A program made the position numbers and the translations under genes. The notes under the pieces were generated by a model, which did not search any database, was not told the origin of the DNA, and worked only from the letters and a program-made list of their open reading frames with translations. This document shows positions 34,343-46,306 of a stretch of 64,000 bases of DNA, in pieces. The stretch is from the NCBI GenBank assembly GCA_003255065.1, contig QAOA01007670.1, forward strand, positions 1 through 64,000, given 5' to 3'. Origin of the DNA: Cercis canadensis (taxonomy: Eukaryota; Streptophyta; Magnoliopsida; Fabales; Fabaceae). Each line of letters starts with the position of its first letter. The first letter of the stretch is position 1.

Positions 34343-35309
34343 TAAAGGAACTTCCCAATTGTGTTTGGGGTTCTGGATTTCTGCGGCTGGTGGCAAATTA
34401 ATGCCAGTGAGCAATGCAAGATTTTATGAGGCTTCTGGTTCTACCGTGAATCAGTTATGAAAAGCAGAGGAAACAGAGATAACAATTAAGCAGAGGAAAG
34501 TGTGAGTTTGAACAATATGGTCTTTTAGGAATGGAAGCTAGCTTTCAATCATTCTCTCATTTCTTTTCAAAAAGTTATAAAGCTAGAGGTGAGAACATAC
34601 TGAACAATCTCCCAGAGGCTGGTATTCTCAATTTTTTATAGAAGTGACAGGAAATTATTTAAATATTATTTTAATGCATGTTGTTTTTGCTTTTATAATA
34701 GCTGTTGCTTTCCATGTCTATTTACTGTCTTTTTAAATGGTCAATTAGATATATTATATGGTATGCTCGTCTGATGGCTTTTTGTTCTCTTGCCCCCTTA
34801 TCAAAAGTCATGGCTTCGACCTTGACTTCAATGTCACTTAGCTAAAGGTTGCTTGATATTTATGAGATAATTTAAGTATATGTTGTGTGAAAACTACTAG
34901 TATATCAATAACTTGTATCATTTAAATATAGAAAGAGCAATGATTTGTCTTTTTCTTATTCTCTTTTTCTCTGTTAATGTTGACTTGCATGCACTATCCA
35001 AGTAGGGGTCTATTATGAACTATATCATAAAACATTTTGATTACATTCAACTATCAACCTATAGCTGATTTCTTATATGTGTCTTCCTCAAATCAGGCCA
35101 ATTTGAAAGTAAAGTATTAAGCAATAGCTCCTAAGTAGTAAAATGCGTCTGGTGGCTGCTGTCCCAACAAAACACAGGAACATCCGGGAGGGAAGGAAAA
35201 AATAAAAATAGAACGACAAACAATCTATGTATTTATATATTCATTGATCATAAACATTCTATTTCTTCAAGTATTTTATAGATATACATCAAAGGCTCCT
35301 CTTCTAAGT
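34343..35309. other. Flank of the TIR stub and intergenic DNA
   Basis: 34400-34600 is a shortened copy of the TNL upstream module. 34600-35240 is AT-rich sequence in which I see no gene. Confidence 0.5.
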
Positions 35310-35545
35310 TGTCTACTTTTATGTTATCTTTCTGCTCTAATTCATCTCAACATAATGTCATTGGAGGGAAGACATTGTTGCTGCATTGACCCATTGCTTT
35401 GTTCAATCCTCCAACGTCTTTCTGATACACTAGACGGTTCCCACACCCAATTATTTTCAACCAACCCCCCTCCACAGCAATTTGATTTCAATACTAATTC
35501 AATTTCATTGCGATCATTGTCTTGATAAATTTTGTCACAGTATTC
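35310..35545 (-). pseudogene. TNL C-terminal exon remnant
   Basis: Close relative of 24690-24945: ctaattcatctcaacataatgtcattgg, ttgctgcattgacccattgc and attgcgatcattgtc are the complement of the last-exon end. It is broken and detached from any LRR exon. Confidence 0.7.
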
Positions 35546-35639
35546 AAGTAATATGCATAGCCCTTCCTTTTATTTTTAAAGGATTTAATTTTTGATCAAT
35601 TATCATGAAATCGCATATTGCTATATATGAAAAAATTGT

Positions 35640-36010
35640 TCAAACTATTTGTTGCCGGTCAAAAATCTTAAATATTTTAATGATTTGGCACTTTTCTATT
35701 TGATCAATCCTCAATGATGTGGCCAGGTATGAAAAAATTGTTAAAACTATGTTTACTTGCCTGGTAAATCTTTTCTGTTCATCCAAAGATGATAATGCCT
35801 CATTTCTCTGCATTTTCCCTTTATGCTTCCGTCAATCAAGAAAGGACTTCTCAATCAAGTGGCAAAGAGTCAAAAAGGCAATATAAACATATGAGATATT
35901 AATTTTGTATTGGAGAAGCATAGAAAGATTGGTGCATGGAGGAACTAGGAAGTTGCTACTCATTTGTTTCCTCAGCAGCATATAATGATGAAGTAGTAAC
36001 AGGGATGGCT
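35640..36010. repeat. TNL 3'-flanking conserved module, copy 3
   Basis: Same hallmarks as 18830-19290. 36011-36479 continues as 3' flank of TNL-4 and matches 25660-26119; no gene is seen there. Confidence 0.65.
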
Positions 36011-36479
36011 ACCATCTACTAAGTGCTTTGTTTTCAAGTAGAGGTCTAAATGAAACATGGCATAAGACATTTTATTACATTCAACAATGAATTTGTAGTT
36101 GATTTCTTAGATGTGTCTTTCTAAAATCATGTCAGTTTAGAAGTAAAATCACTATTACTAGGTTTGCGGGTTGCTTTGGTATGTGGTATAGAATTGGAAG
36201 TGCAATATGTAGGTTATATATATATATAAACCATGAATTTTGAACTTGTACCATGAACTGCAACACTGAACCCGAAATGTAGGACATACATAATAAAATA
36301 TGTCTAGTAGCTTGTTTCCGAACAAAACAAAGGGGCAAATGGCAGAAGAACAAAAAAATAAAAAAATAAAAAAAAAGAAAGAAAGAGAACAACTGACAAT
36401 CTATTTATTCAAGTATTCACAGATACATCAAAGCCTAACAGATAAAATTTTCTACTTGCTATCTTCCTGGTCTAATTCA

Positions 36480-39400
36480 TCACAACATGTCATTGGCAGA
36501 TTCAAGTTTTCCATTGGGAGGGATGACACTATTGTTAAACCAAATTGTTTTGTTCCAATCTTCAAAATCTTGCTCATATACCAGACGGCCTCCACACCCC
36601 ATTATTTCCAACCCTTCAGCGCCAGAAGATTCTTCAAATCTAATTTCAATTTGACTGCAATCATGGTCTTTATAAATTTGGTCACGGAATTCTCTAGCAG
36701 ATAAATAGAGAATATAAAAGTGAGGCTGACTTGGCTCAATATAAGCTACCTCATTGCTGCCGGAAATAGAGATTGATCTTGTACCATCATTTATATAACA
36801 ATTAATTCCATGAAAATCACGATGATACAGGTTAGATGGGTAACCCTGATTTAGTAGAACACAACACAAAGCAATTCCCACCCATTCAGTTTGGGGCCAA
36901 TTATGAGGAAGTTCTAGTTGTACTATTGCCAAGGAACAAGAATTTTGAGTGTCAAACCAGGATGGAATTTTATCTCCCGGTATAAGCATCTTAAATTTTC
37001 GTAACGGATATTGATGTTCCTGTATAAAAAAGTTTTACCCTGAATAAGTAACAACAAAGAGAGTAACCACTGATGTGCAAACATAAAGAGGGAGAAGAGG
37101 ATGCAGACCTGATTCATAGCATCATCGAAAAACTTTCCCACGCTCCCTATTTCAATAATGACTGAAGAAAAAATGAGTGTGCAACCTTCCAGACTATTGC
37201 CTGCATCATTGTTTTTTTCTTTAAAGATCTTTTTCTTACTCCATGGGACAATACTGCATTGCTTTGAATTGAATTTGAGAATTTCCAGTGAAGTACAATT
37301 GCATGCATCTAGTACTTTTATTTCTAATGGAAGTTCTGGCAATGATTTGAGCCTCTTACAGCAATTTAAGTGAAGAAATTTCAGCATAGCAAGTTCAGAA
37401 ATGCTGCTAGGTAGGCTAATGAAATTGTTGCCACTTAGATCTAAGCTCACCAATAATGATAAGCAGTCAATATCACTAGGGATTGATCCTTCAGAGAGAT
37501 TGCAATAACTTAAATTTAATCTTTGCAAGGAGGAGAAAGTTGAGAAAGAATGAGGTAACCTGAAACCCTTGGGAACTGGAGGACTCCCAAAGGGCAGAAG
37601 CCAATTCCATGACTTGGACACTAACCCTTTGCAACCCTCAAAGGATAATTCTTCAAGGTTTTTTAGATCTAAGACACATGAAGGTACTTCTTCAATAGCA
37701 GTTTCACTGGCATTAAGTTCCTTCAAACACTTGATCTCCTTAATATTTTCTGGCAATCTAGAAATTTTTGAGCAACCAGAGATATTGAGAATCATGAGGG
37801 ACTTCAAATTTTGAATGGTACTTGGAAGGCCAACAAGACTTTTGCAATCCTTTAAATTCAAATCAGCAAGGCCAATCAGACATCCAAGTGATAAGGGCAG
37901 TTCAGTTATGGAAGTTCCATCTAAAGAAAGTGTTGATAGATGTTCCATACTTCCCCCAAACTCTGGAAGCCATTTAACTTTTGAGCAGCCAGAAAGAATC
38001 AAATGCTTCATAGAACTCATTTCCATTTTATCTGGAAGATATTTAAGATTTTTGCAATCTTTAAAATTCACTAGAACAAGTTTCCTGTGGAGTCCAAGGG
38101 ATGGATGAATTTTCAATAGGCTTCCACAACCTTCTAAAACCAATATTTCAAGATTTGGAACACCAGAAATATCTGGGGATTGGGTTAAGTTCTTGGAAAA
38201 ACTCAAGTCGATGAACTTCAAACTTCCTAGAAACTAATAAAAACATTTGAGTGAGAAAAAAATTGTTAGCTTCCAAAGTTCTAGAGAGATAAGATTGAGC
38301 TTTCAATGGAAGTATCTTACCTTTGTTCCATTCCAAAGTTGTTCAAGTTTGCTATCGCACAATTTGAGATCAACGAGTTCATCCAGTTCAATGTTATGTG
38401 GCAGAGATCTTAAAGGACATTGTATCCAGTCAAGAACCTTTAGTGCACTAGGAAGACTATTGAGGCCATGGGGGGGAAGTCGCATGTTACATAACATGAG
38501 TAATTTCAACTGACTTGTCCTTGAGAAGGCATCCGGGTGCAAGCATGCTTCATATCCCCGAGGTAAGTCTTGAATTGTTTCATATCCTTGAGGTAAGTCC
38601 AATACTATTCCTTGAATTGCTTCAGTTCCCTAGTAAACAAAAAAAATTTGTAGAATAAAAACATAAGGAAACGAAATGTATCATACTCATCTAGTTAGTT
38701 TGTATCTTATACCATAATATTTATGTAACACCAAAGGCTCAACCATAAATGTACAAAAGTCACGTATTTACCTTATTTTTTACCAATACATTATTAACAT
38801 CGTCCAATGACCACAACCTACTACGTCTTCCAGGATTTTCAGGAGATTCTTGGAAAACAATGTTCCTGCCCATTTCTTGAAGCAAATCATGCATCCACAA
38901 CTCATTATCAGTGAGAGTTAGCAGACATTTTTCAATGAGAATTTCAATTCCAATTTCAGGACAATGACCACAATATTTCAATATTTCCATCACCTGATCT
39001 TTGTCCTCCCCTTTGAAGAAGCATGCGATATCCAGAAATATATTCTTCTCCACGGGATGTAATCCATCATAGCTTATCTTTAGAATATCTACAATTTTTG
39101 GGTCCGGAATATCTTTTATTCGTTTTAAAGCACTACACCATACATCCATATTTCGTCCACAGAGAAAGGAACCCAATACTTCCAGTGCTAGAGGAAGGCC
39201 TCCTGCATATCCAACCACATATTCTGACAAAACCAAATAGCCTTCTTTTGCTTGTTCTCTTTTAAATGCTTTTTGACAAAAGAGCTTAAGGGATTCATCA
39301 TGATTTAACTCAGCAACCTTGTACTGTTTGTGCAGTACTCCATGTGTTATCAACAAATGCATATCTCTTGTTGTGATTACTACTCTGCTTCCGGGACCAA

Positions 39401-40745
39401 ACCAGTCTTCCTTCCCTGCCAAATTCTCCAATTGGCTCACTTCACTTACATCATCAAGAACAAGAATAACTCTTTTCTTTGATAAAAGATTTCTTATTGT
39501 CTTTTTCCCGTCACACAAATTAAAAATGTCAATGCTATTTTGCTTGATTTGAGAAAGAAGTTGTCTTTGAATGTTAACCAATCCATTTGTCTCTGAAACC
39601 TCTCTAACATTGGCAAGAAAGCAACTAACTTCAAATGCACCATGGATTCTTTCATAAACTTCTCTAGCAATAGTCGTCTTACCTATCCCACCCATGCCAC
39701 ATATGCCTATGAATTGAACATCATGTGACCCCAAGTCTAATAGCGAGTTCACTTTCTCCACCCTTGAATCAATTCCAAATAAGCCATCTTTGTAAAAAGG
39801 AAATTTTGGCTGCAGTTTTCTATGCAGATCTTTAACAATGCATTCAATCAGTTCTGCTTCAATCCTATGTAGTAGAAAAAATAATAAGTTGTGATTAGTT
39901 AAAAAACCAAGCATAGCCAAATTAACCAACAAAGAAGAAGCACAAAACAGCATTTATGTCTCAATCGTATAGTTAAAACAATTTGGAGCTCATGACATAA
40001 GTTGCCCTCTAGAAATCCTAAATAGTGTCAGACTGAACGCTCCAAGTCAAATATGAATCTAATGTGCTTCAAAATTATTTTAAGACATCACAGTAGTCAA
40101 GGGAAATATAATAACTAGTTATTCCAACAAATTTTACCTTCAATATGTAAAGATATATTTAATTCAATACTGCATTCATCTCTTCTATTTCTAATAACCA
40201 ATAACTGCAATCAAATTTCAACTTTATTTCAATTATATGTAAACTTACCATTCCTTGGAGTCCCAACCAGAGATATTAGCAATTTCCCTTAAGGCATCTC
40301 TCCATCTTTGCACCTTCTGGTTGTCACTTCCAAATTTTTCTTCATGTTTTCTGAAAGCTTCCGCGAAGGAGCCCCTCTGGTATCTTACATCAGAGGGCTC
40401 AACACCATTGAAGATTGGAAATATTTCTTGCCCCAAAATTTTCTTGCACTCAACAATCTTTTGGAGCTCATCCAAACACCAAGTTGAAAAAGCATAGTTT
40501 GGGGAGAGAATGATGATTGCAAACATAGATCCTTGAATTGCTTTGATGAGTTCTGATGAAATAACTTCTCCTCTCTCCAATTCTTTGTCATCTTTGAAAG
40601 TGATGATTCCCTTTCGATCAAGTGAAGCATACAAATGACTTGTGAATCCTTTGCGAGTGTCTTCTCCCCTGAAGCTCAAGAAAACTTGGTAGTTCCATCG
40701 TGGGGTTGAATCAGAAGAAGAAGCTCCATCAACAGGAAAAGCCAT
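36480..40745 (-). CDS. TNL-4: complete TIR-NBS-LRR immune receptor
   Basis: Intracellular TNL receptor of about 1187 residues. Exons on the minus strand: 40249-40745, 38772-39864, 38321-38629, 37109-38233, 36480-37019; every junction has GT/AG and joins in frame (exon 1 to exon 2 splits a Trp codon). The start is the ATG at 40745 (MAFPVDGASS), because the upstream in-frame codon at 40760 is GTG. TIR about residues 18-160, with FLSFRGEDTRKGF and the conserved Glu at about 93 in WCLDEL. NB-ARC has P-loop GMGGIGKTT at 222-230, VILVLDDV, GSRVVITTRD, GGLPLALEV, FLDIACFFKG and MHD at about 490. LRRs fill about 600-950; the C-JID motif PGDKIPSWF opens the last exon. No defect is visible. The TIR exon and intron 1 resemble TNL-2, while exons 2-4 are almost identical to TNL-3. 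Confidence 0.96.
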
Positions 40746-41109
40746 TAAAGAACTTGCCACTTGTGTTTACGGTTCTTGATGCCAGTGAGCAATGCTAGAT
40801 TTTATTAGGCTTCTGTTTCTAGTGTGATGTAAAGCAGAGGAAACAAAGATAATAATTAAAAAAGACGACCAAGTAAGTGTGAGTTTGAACAGTATGGTCT
40901 TTTAGGAAATGGAATGGAAGCTAAGTTTCAATCATAATAAAGCTAAAGGTAAGAACGGACAATGCTTTTGCAACAGTATGGTCTTTAAAGATAGGGAATG
41001 GAAGCTACCTTTAATTTCTTTTATGAGGTTTCTTGTTCTACTTGTAAGAATAAATTTAATAAGACAAGTAAATCTAATGAGGAATTACTAACCTCTAGCC
41101 ATTGATGTG
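40746..41109 (-). repeat. Upstream module of TNL-4
   Basis: This copy of the TNL upstream module runs to about 41040 and then passes into the repeat at 41110. It is closest to the TNL-2 module at 23337. It is presumed to hold the promoter. Confidence 0.6.
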
Positions 41110-41852
41110 TAGCAGTACTAAGAAGAATTGCGAGAGTACTTTTAGCTTATACCTTTTTTCTTATGCCTTGAACTAATAGAATATTACAAGCTATTTATAG
41201 GTTAGGCTAGGGACCCTATCAGATAACTATATGTAATAGTTTTCTTCCATCAAAGAAATTGACTCTTTAACAGTTACTCCAAAGTAATTGACTCTTCCCA
41301 CAACTAGCTGTTATGATAAAACGGAGCGTAAGTGTACGCTATCGTCTTACAAGTAATAAAATGAGAGTAAAGATCATCCTTCAAGGATTGATGCTATGAA
41401 CTATCGAAATTGGTTTAATCCTAATTTTATCTGATCAACAATTCAAGAGAATATTCAAGACTAATCTTAAATAAACTTAAACAGGAAAAAATCATGAAGT
41501 AATTAAGAGAGAAAGATCTAAAATTTTTTATTTTACCATAACTAATCCAGGTTTTGTATTACTTATATCCTTAATCTAGAATTATCTTCATAATTGATAG
41601 TTAAGATTTTCTATATTATTCAATAACCTCTTTTGAGATCTAATGAAAATATTTCCAATTACTAATTCATTATATCTCTATGTGAATTAAAATAACCAGA
41701 AATTCATTAAGTTCTATGAATCTCTTATAGCGACTACACAAACCATCTATGTATATATCTTTCCTATATACAATCTATAATATTCTATCTAATGAACTAG
41801 ACACATAATTTTCCTCTCGGTTTCTTTTATAATTAGCATATCATCTAATTAA
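41110..41852 (-). repeat. Unclassified interspersed repeat, copy in TNL-4 5' flank
   Basis: Homologous to 23610-24370 in the same orientation and to 6470-7205 inversely. It ends at catctaattaatt, where it abuts the TIR stub. It lies at the corresponding place upstream of TNL-2, suggesting that TNL-2 and TNL-4 were duplicated with it. Confidence 0.5.
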
Positions 41853-41921
41853 TTGGTAGTCCCATCGTGGGGTTGAATCAGAGGAAGAGGAAGAAGAAGC
41901 TCGATCAACAGGAAAAGGCAT
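41853..41921 (-). pseudogene. TIR exon stub (about 23 codons)
   Basis: Minus-strand text starts at an ATG at 41921 (MPFPVDRASSSS) and reads to the TPRWDYQ motif, then stops at the repeat boundary. It is followed upstream by a complete TNL upstream module (41937-42330). It is the decapitated start of the receptor gene that once headed block C. Confidence 0.75.
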
Positions 41922-44689
41922 TAAAGAACTTGCCACTTGTGTTTACGGTTCTTGATGCCAGTGAGCAATGCTACATTTTATGAGGCTTCTGTTCCTAGTG
42001 TGATGTAAAGCAGAGGAAACAGAGATTATAATTAAAAAAGACGACCAAGTAAGTGTGAGTTTGAACAGTCTAGTCTTTTAGGAAATGGAATGGAGGCTAG
42101 CTTTCAATCATAATAAAGCTAAAGGTGAGAATGCACTATGCTTTTGGAACAATATGGTCTTTAAGGAAAGGGAATGGAAGCTACCTTCAATTTCTTTTAT
42201 GAGGCTTCTGGTTCTACTGTGAACAGGACAAGGAACAGAGACATTAATGAAAAAAGACGACCATCTTAGTGTGAATTTGAACAATATGGTCTTTCAGGAA
42301 AGGGAAAGTGGAAGCTAGCTTCCAAAATTCAACAATAATTTTCTTTTTAATAAGGGAGAGTATCAATATGTGGAAGGGAGAAACCACAAATGGGGTTGAG
42401 AATTAGATCCTGGATCTCCTAGGGTTACTACATGTCTAAAGGCACAGGCTACGCAAACTAAAGTCTGCAGTCAAAAATTCAGTTATGAATTTCTTTTTTT
42501 TTTTTTTTTTATCGTGTGGTTCATTAAAAAATTAACATCATGTTATACTAATTTTTTTCATTTTTAAATTACAGACGATTATTTGCAATAGGTGACTCAA
42601 AAATTTTAAAATATTTCACTAGGTTCAAATTTCATTGCGAGCAGTTTCATATTAAAACTAAAAGCTTAACTTAAGCTAACCATTAAAAAATCATCATCAT
42701 GGAGTCTATGAGTGCCACTATGGATTAGTTTAAAAATTATTTCCTTTAAAAATACTTTATATATCAGTTTAAATTAAAACTGATATATATCAATGATCAA
42801 ATATAAGTTTTTATGAGACTTTTTGGGTCTACTGTGAAGAAAAAGTGGCAAAGCAAAGATAATAATTTAAAAAGATGACCATGCAAGTATAAGTATAACA
42901 TTATGGTTTTCCAAAAAATGGAATGGAAGTGAACTCCAATTTTTTTTTTGAATAAAACAATGAATTTTTTTGAAAATACAATAATTTTGGGAGCCCATGG
43001 CCCCTTTAAAACGAGGCTTTCCCTTTGGAGATATCATTATTACACTAATGGAGTCATAATAGTGTTTAACTACTATAACTCAATTACATCAAACTGAAAC
43101 TATAGGAACTCAATTTTTGTGGAAAAAAAGTTACAAGGATTAAGAATTAGTCAAAACTATAAGGACTTATAAGTATAATTGATTTTTTTTTTCTTTTTAT
43201 GTGACTAAAATTTTTCTACACCTCAACCTCGTAAAAGAAGTGTAGAAGTATTATTTCTTTAGTAGTGATATTGCAACACCTAAACTAAATAGACAATACC
43301 AAATAGCCAGTGATCGAGTGGTATTGAGATCGTTTTCACAACTTTTGGTTTTCCTTTCTGAACTCAGAGTTGTAGCCAAAATATCAGAAAAAATTAAAAA
43401 AAGTTAAATAGATAATTTTTACATGGATCAATTGTCTACTTCAAAAATTACTTTCACAAAAAATTAGGTGAAGTCAGAAACATTTAAAATTAAAGCGAAA
43501 AATATGACAGCTTAGAAGAGTACATATCACATACAAGAAGAAATTGGATATTCATGGTCTGCATCCATATTCCATCACTGTATATTCTCAAAAATCATTT
43601 TACTATGAAAGGAGTATGAATTTTAGACTCAACTATTGATCAATAGAATTTGAAAACATGGACTTTACCAACGAGAATGTAAGAGACAAATTAGAAAACC
43701 CTTCAACTACTCACTATGTATACTTCTCTTATCCAGTAAGTACACTTGGAATTACAACCACTGGCGTCACCTCAGCAATTGAGTATAGCCAAAAGCGTAT
43801 AAACTCAAAGAACTCATAGTTTCCGTCAACTTCTGTGCTGCAGAATGCGCCATCAAGAAAAAGAAAAGTAATAAAGCTAAAGAATAGTCTACGCAATCAG
43901 CAATTTCCAAGAGGTTTCTTTGCTTTGTAGAAACCAGCAGGGGCGAATTTTCACAATCACAAAAAACATCTCTCAGGTTAATTTACACGCTTGTTGCTGG
44001 AAAACTGTTTATATATCAGTGACTTGTCTCAATTAGATCTCTAAAGAGGGAGGTTTGGTTTTTTGCTCTGTTAATGTAGAGTTGCAGCTCTGTTACTAAG
44101 TAGAGATCTACAATGAAATATGGCATAAAACATTTTTATTACATTCAACGATCAATCTGTAGAAGATTTCTTAGATGTGTCTTTCTAAAATCATGCCAAC
44201 TTAGAAGTCAAATGTCACACAATAGCACTTAGGTAGTAAAATGTGTGTAGATACCTAATATTTGGCCCAATAACTCCCAGGCCATTGGCCCACACCAACA
44301 AGTGTGTATATGCCTCTCATGTCCCTCAAGCACCATCTATAAATAACCCCGACATGATAGGTAAAGGACTTTTGCTTAACTTCTGCATTTCGCATATTAT
44401 CTAGCTCGGACCGTACTAACTTAGATATTGGAGCTCGGGTATCACCATCCTACTCTTGACCCTTCATTACTGTGTAGGTATTACGCAGCCTTTTTAGCTT
44501 ATTCACCTCCAAATAACCAGTCCAAATCAGACATCGTCAATATGTATGGTAGTTGTTGTCCCAACAAAACGTAGGAGGAAAAAAATTTTAAAAAGAGAAC
44601 AACAAACAATATGGTTATTCAAGTATGCATAGATATACATCAAAGCTTCTCCTTCTAAGTTGTCAACTTGTCAAGTATCTTCCTGCTCT

Positions 44690-45140
44690 AATTCATCACA
44701 ACATCATGCCATTGGCTGCTTCAAGTTCTCCATTGGGAGAGAGGAGACTCTTGTTGCATTTACCAAATTGTTTTATTCCGATCTTCAACATCTTGTTGAT
44801 ATACAGCAATATGATTTCAATACAAATTCAACTTGACTGCAATCATTGTCTTCATAAATTTTATCCAGATATTGTTGACGATATAAGTAGAGAATATAAA
44901 GGTGAGGTTGACCTAGCTCAATATGAAGTCATGTCCTCCTGCTAATTAGGGTCTTGCAACATAACTGTTGTTATACAAATAAGAATCAATTTCATGACCA
45001 CAACACCCTTTAGAATGGTAACCCCAATTTGTTAATACAAAACACAATGCAAATCCCACCCATTCAGTTAGAGGCTGAATATGAGTGACAAGTATTGTCC
45101 CTAAAAGAACATTTTCGAAGTTTGCAGTTGGACTATTTGA
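44690..45140 (-). pseudogene. TNL C-terminal exon remnant, longest copy
   Basis: Minus-strand text includes PLTEWVGFALCFVL and HEIDSYLYNN (45000-45090), matching the last exon of TNL-5 (WPLTEWVGFALCF, HEISCYLYG). Further left is the complement of FRDKIYED-like and CSNS-like text to about 44690. Frameshifts and stops separate these parts. It lies at the same place as 2770-3175 in block A. Confidence 0.75.
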
Positions 45141-46179
45141 AGCCCAATTAATTAGCAAGGTTAGCAAAGTATGGCAGACATAATAATATACGTAGTTCAA
45201 TAATACTCAGTTTCATACATGTACTCCATAAACATCTTCTAGTTTACAAATGGAGAGATAATTTTACATGAGCCTATAATCTACTCCATAAATCACTTCC
45301 AGAAAAGAACTAGGCGAAGGCAACAATAATAAAAAAATGAAAGCAAAAAAACAGCATGTGAGTGGGCAGATCACATACAATAGAAAATTGGGTATTCATG
45401 GTCTTCACTTCTATCAAGTATCAAGAGATAGCCAATCCAACAAGCAGTCCAATAAGTCAAAGAAAACTAGCACAGCACCAAGAACTATCAAGTATAAACT
45501 CGAACAGAGGAAATAAATCATCATACTAAGCTAAAGGTGAGAACTCACTATTCAAATATAATAATATTTGGCTATACGAGCCAGCTGGTTTCTACTTCCA
45601 CATATATGTTTTTATCAAATTCTCAATTTTTTGTAGAAGTAACATGACCAGCTCAGCTCTCATTATGCAAGACAGCATTGTAGTCCTATATAGCCAAATG
45701 CCTATTGAACTAAGAAACCAATGCAAAAATTAAATTTGTTTAATTAATAAGAGTCATTAACCCAGTGAATTGTTTAGTAAAATCTTTTTTGAACAGTAGA
45801 AACACACAGAAAAAAAAGGCAAAAATTGAAAATCCATGCATTGTATTAGAAAAGAAATCAACCTAACAATGAAGAAAATTATTAGAGACTGAGATAATAA
45901 AAAGAACACAAAAAAAAAAAAGCCAAAATTTATTAAAATTCACCGTAGAAATAGACTAGAGAAGAGGAAAAAAAAATCCCATTGGGCTGTATATGCTATA
46001 ATTCAAAATTGTATATTGGGAACAAAAACAAATTATTAGAACAAGAAATAGCAAAGGTCTCACTTGATTAAAAAGTGATTGTTCTACGGTGAATTGCACA
46101 ATTGTACTATGCGTCGTGTGTAATTCACAATGAATCATATTGATGTCTTGTCCTTTTTTTTTTTTTTTTTCTTGTATGA

Positions 46180-46306
46180 CGTTGTATTGACTGAATTATT
46201 TTCATCCAATCTTCAAAATCTTGCTCATATACCAAGTGGCCGAAACACCCTATTATTTCAAACCCATTACAGCAATTTGTTTCAAAAATAAATTCAATTT
46301 GACTAC
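46180..46306 (-). pseudogene. TNL C-terminal exon remnant, split by a solo LTR
   Basis: Same fragment as 4305-4454 (tcttcaaaatcttgctcatataccaa). Its right part is displaced to 48968 by the Ogre-like LTR. Confidence 0.65.

Larger units (their letters stand above)
41853..46306. repeat. Segmental duplication, block C
   Basis: This block is collinear with block A: upstream module, gggttactacatg tract (42422), palindromic tatatcagtttaaattaaaactgatata (42770), tacttctcttatccag (43723) and last-exon remnants at 44690 and 46180. Relative to A it has an extra stretch near 44245-44590 (around gcccaataactcccaggcc) and the solo LTR at 46307. The block continues beyond that LTR to about 51055. Between 41922 and 44689 I see no gene. 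Confidence 0.75.

Noticed and set aside
38148..38336. Open frame crossing the intron 3/exon 4 boundary of TNL-4
   Set aside because: It is an alternative frame through a spliced junction. The true exon 4 starts at 38233 after a TAG acceptor and continues the LRR frame.
37569..39552. Plus-strand open frames of 80-97 codons across the LRR and NB-ARC exons, repeated at 27290, 28498 and 28794
   Set aside because: They are antisense shadows of the conserved receptor exons and are preserved only because those exons are preserved.
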